Assembly (NCBI GenBank): GCA_003527965.1
Contig: DPVY01000137.1
Coordinates: forward strand, 1-7,406
Source: Fidelibacterota bacterium
GTDB taxonomy: Bacteria > Fidelibacterota > UBA2242
Direction: 5' to 3'
DNA: 7,406 nucleotides
The first letter of the stretch is position 1. Every line of letters starts with the position of its first letter. The notes beneath the pieces are model-generated. The model saw only the letters and a list, made by a program, of their open reading frames with translations, was not told the origin of the DNA and did not search any database. Shown here one piece after another: positions 6,042 to 7,406 of the stretch. A program made the translations under genes and the position numbers.

Positions 6042-7406
6042 ATTTATATCACTATAATCGCTTATTAACAGTGGGTTGTATTTACAAATTGAAAATGTTA
6101 TTCTATTACACCCCATTAGCATTACTGTCAGTTCTTTTCGTATTTACACATTTTACTTTTGCTCAAAATACCGATTCAATTCTGAAAATAGAAACATATA
6201 TATCTACAAATGGCGTCTATGCCGGCGGTTCTTTCCGGGCAGCCGTAGTAATTTCACTGAAAGATCCCTGGCACGTCAATTCCGCTACTCCGCCGGATGA
6301 ATTTTCCATTGCGACGCAATTACGGTTCCCTGAATCCGATCAGTTCGAAATTACGGACATCCATTATCCGCCTCATATTATGAAGACATTTGCTTTTTAT
6401 GACGAAGCTCTGGCAGTTTACGAAGGCGAAATAGTAATTGTCATAACCGGAAAATTGTCTTCAGATGTTTCGGGTTCAGCTCAATTAAGTGGCGCTCTTT
6501 TTTATCAGGGCTGCAACGACCAGGTCTGCCTGCCGCCTCAGGAAACAGGATTTACACTGGATATTCCCGTTTTGGCAGATACGGAGCCGGTGACGTTTCA
6601 GAACGAGTCCTATTTTGCAAATATTGATATGCCGAAGGAGATCGCTAGAGGAACCTTTGATGTTACCGATTCCTTTGCCCGCAAAGGTATTCTCGTAACC
6701 TTTTTGCTGATCTTTCTGGGTGGGCTTGGGCTAAATCTGACGCCCTGTGTCTATCCCTTAATTCCCATTACCATGAGCTATTTCGGCGGGCAGACTGCCG
6801 GGAAATCCGGCAAGCGACTGCTTTTGGCAATCCTCTATGTGCTCGGTATTGCAATTGTGAATTCGGCGCTCGGAACGTTAGCGGCACTCTCCGGCGGATT
6901 ACTGGGTTCGTTTATGACTAACCCGATTGTCTTACTGGCAGTTGCCGGAATTCTGGTTGCCCTTGCGTTCAGCATGTTTGGTATTTATGAATTTAGAGTG
7001 CCGTCATTCCTGATGAATTTAGGCGGCGGCAGCCGGACCGGTTATGCCGGTGCGCTGATGATGGGTCTGACCATGGGCATTGTCGCGGCGCCCTGTATCG
7101 GTCCCTTTGTCATCGGTCTGTTGACCTATGTCGCCGCAACTGGTAATCCGTTAATAGGATTCAGCATGTTCTTTACGCTTTCCCTCGGATTGGGGCTGCC
7201 GTTCATTTTCCTGGCGTTCTTCTCCAGTAAGATCGACAGCCTGCCGCGCTCCGGCGAATGGATGGTCGGTGTGCGGATTATCTTCGGGCTTATCCTCGTC
7301 GGCATGGCGCTCTATTTTGTCCACCCGCTGATTACCGAAAAGATTTACGGCATTCTCTTCCTGCTCTATGTGATTGGTTCGGGGATATACCTTTTACTCT
7401 TTAATA
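6038..7406 (+). CDS. dsbD: Thiol:disulfide interchange protein DsbD (3' partial)
   Basis: Inner-membrane reductant conduit that moves electrons from cytoplasmic thioredoxin to periplasmic thiol proteins (DsbC/DsbG type, cytochrome c maturation). The frame runs off the window end. Numbering from the ATG at 6095, residues 1-23 form a hydrophobic signal ending in HFTFA|QN. The periplasmic alpha domain carries YQGCNDQVCLPP with redox Cys140 and Cys145 (CX4C, one residue shorter than E. coli CX5C). The membrane domain follows, with conserved NLTPCVYPLIP (Cys218) and AAPCIGPFVIG (Cys334), the pair that forms the intramembrane disulfide. The C-terminal thioredoxin-like gamma domain is not in the window. 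The start is uncertain: ATG 6038, GTG 6071 and ATG 6095 are all in frame and none has a good ribosome-binding site. I chose 6038 because the 6095 start would lack positive charges before the hydrophobic core, while the longer forms supply Arg and Lys. That choice remains weak. Confidence 0.95.
   Translation, partial: MNLYHYNRLLTVGCIYKLKMLFYYTPLALLSVLFVFTHFTFAQNTDSILKIETYISTNGVYAGGSFRAAVVISLKDPWHVNSATPPDEFSIATQLRFPESDQFEITDIHYPPHIMKTFAFYDEALAVYEGEIVIVITGKLSSDVSGSAQLSGALFYQGCNDQVCLPPQETGFTLDIPVLADTEPVTFQNESYFANIDMPKEIARGTFDVTDSFARKGILVTFLLIFLGGLGLNLTPCVYPLIPITMSYFGGQTAGKSGKRLLLAILYVLGIAIVNSALGTLAALSGGLLGSFMTNPIVLLAVAGILVALAFSMFGIYEFRVPSFLMNLGGGSRTGYAGALMMGLTMGIVAAPCIGPFVIGLLTYVAATGNPLIGFSMFFTLSLGLGLPFIFLAFFSSKIDSLPRSGEWMVGVRIIFGLILVGMALYFVHPLITEKIYGILFLLYVIGSGIYLLLFN

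Noticed and set aside
6076..6300. Open frame of 74 codons on the + strand in another frame
   Set aside because: Overlaps the dsbD signal and alpha domain, whose frame encodes clear family motifs; this is a shadow.

Overview
The window looks like a Gram-negative bacterial chromosome. It carries a cyclophilin, a patatin-like lipase and an exported DsbD with a signal peptide. The DsbD redox pair has CX4C spacing and start sites lack strong Shine-Dalgarno sequences. A member of the Bacteroidota/Chlorobi/Calditrichota-like (FCB) lineages would fit, but this is a weak inference and no marker gene settles it.

Layout, all on the + strand. (1) Positions 1-480 hold the 3' part of a cyclophilin-type peptidyl-prolyl isomerase. 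A complete patatin-like phospholipase (484-1383) follows after 3 bases, so the two probably share a transcript. (2) Positions 1384-1552 are an AT-rich gap with a degenerate repeat family built on 'ACGCA...AAGAATAAA'. (3) Positions 1553-5800 are one 1415-residue gene, which dominates the window. Its protein has an N-terminal RelE/ParE-toxin-like domain, then a complete UvrD/Rep-type SF1 helicase core apparently lacking a full 2B insertion, then about 700 residues of alpha-solenoid. Much of the solenoid is built from strikingly regular 13-residue units. (4) Positions 5801-6037 are a short junction with a doubtful 65-residue reading frame and a triple GGAGC/GCTCC inverted-repeat cluster. (5) From about 6038 to the window end is the start of dsbD: signal peptide, DsbD-alpha domain and most of the membrane domain. 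The C-terminal thioredoxin domain lies outside.

The flanking genes are ordinary envelope, folding and lipid functions with more GC-rich coding sequence. The central gene is AT-richer, stands alone, and is bordered by repeat-like DNA, so it looks like a one-gene accessory insertion. Its toxin-fold/helicase/solenoid architecture suggests a single-protein conflict or nucleic-acid surveillance device. That role is inference; the domain calls rest on visible motifs. I found no RNA genes, CRISPR array, transposase or convincing terminator.
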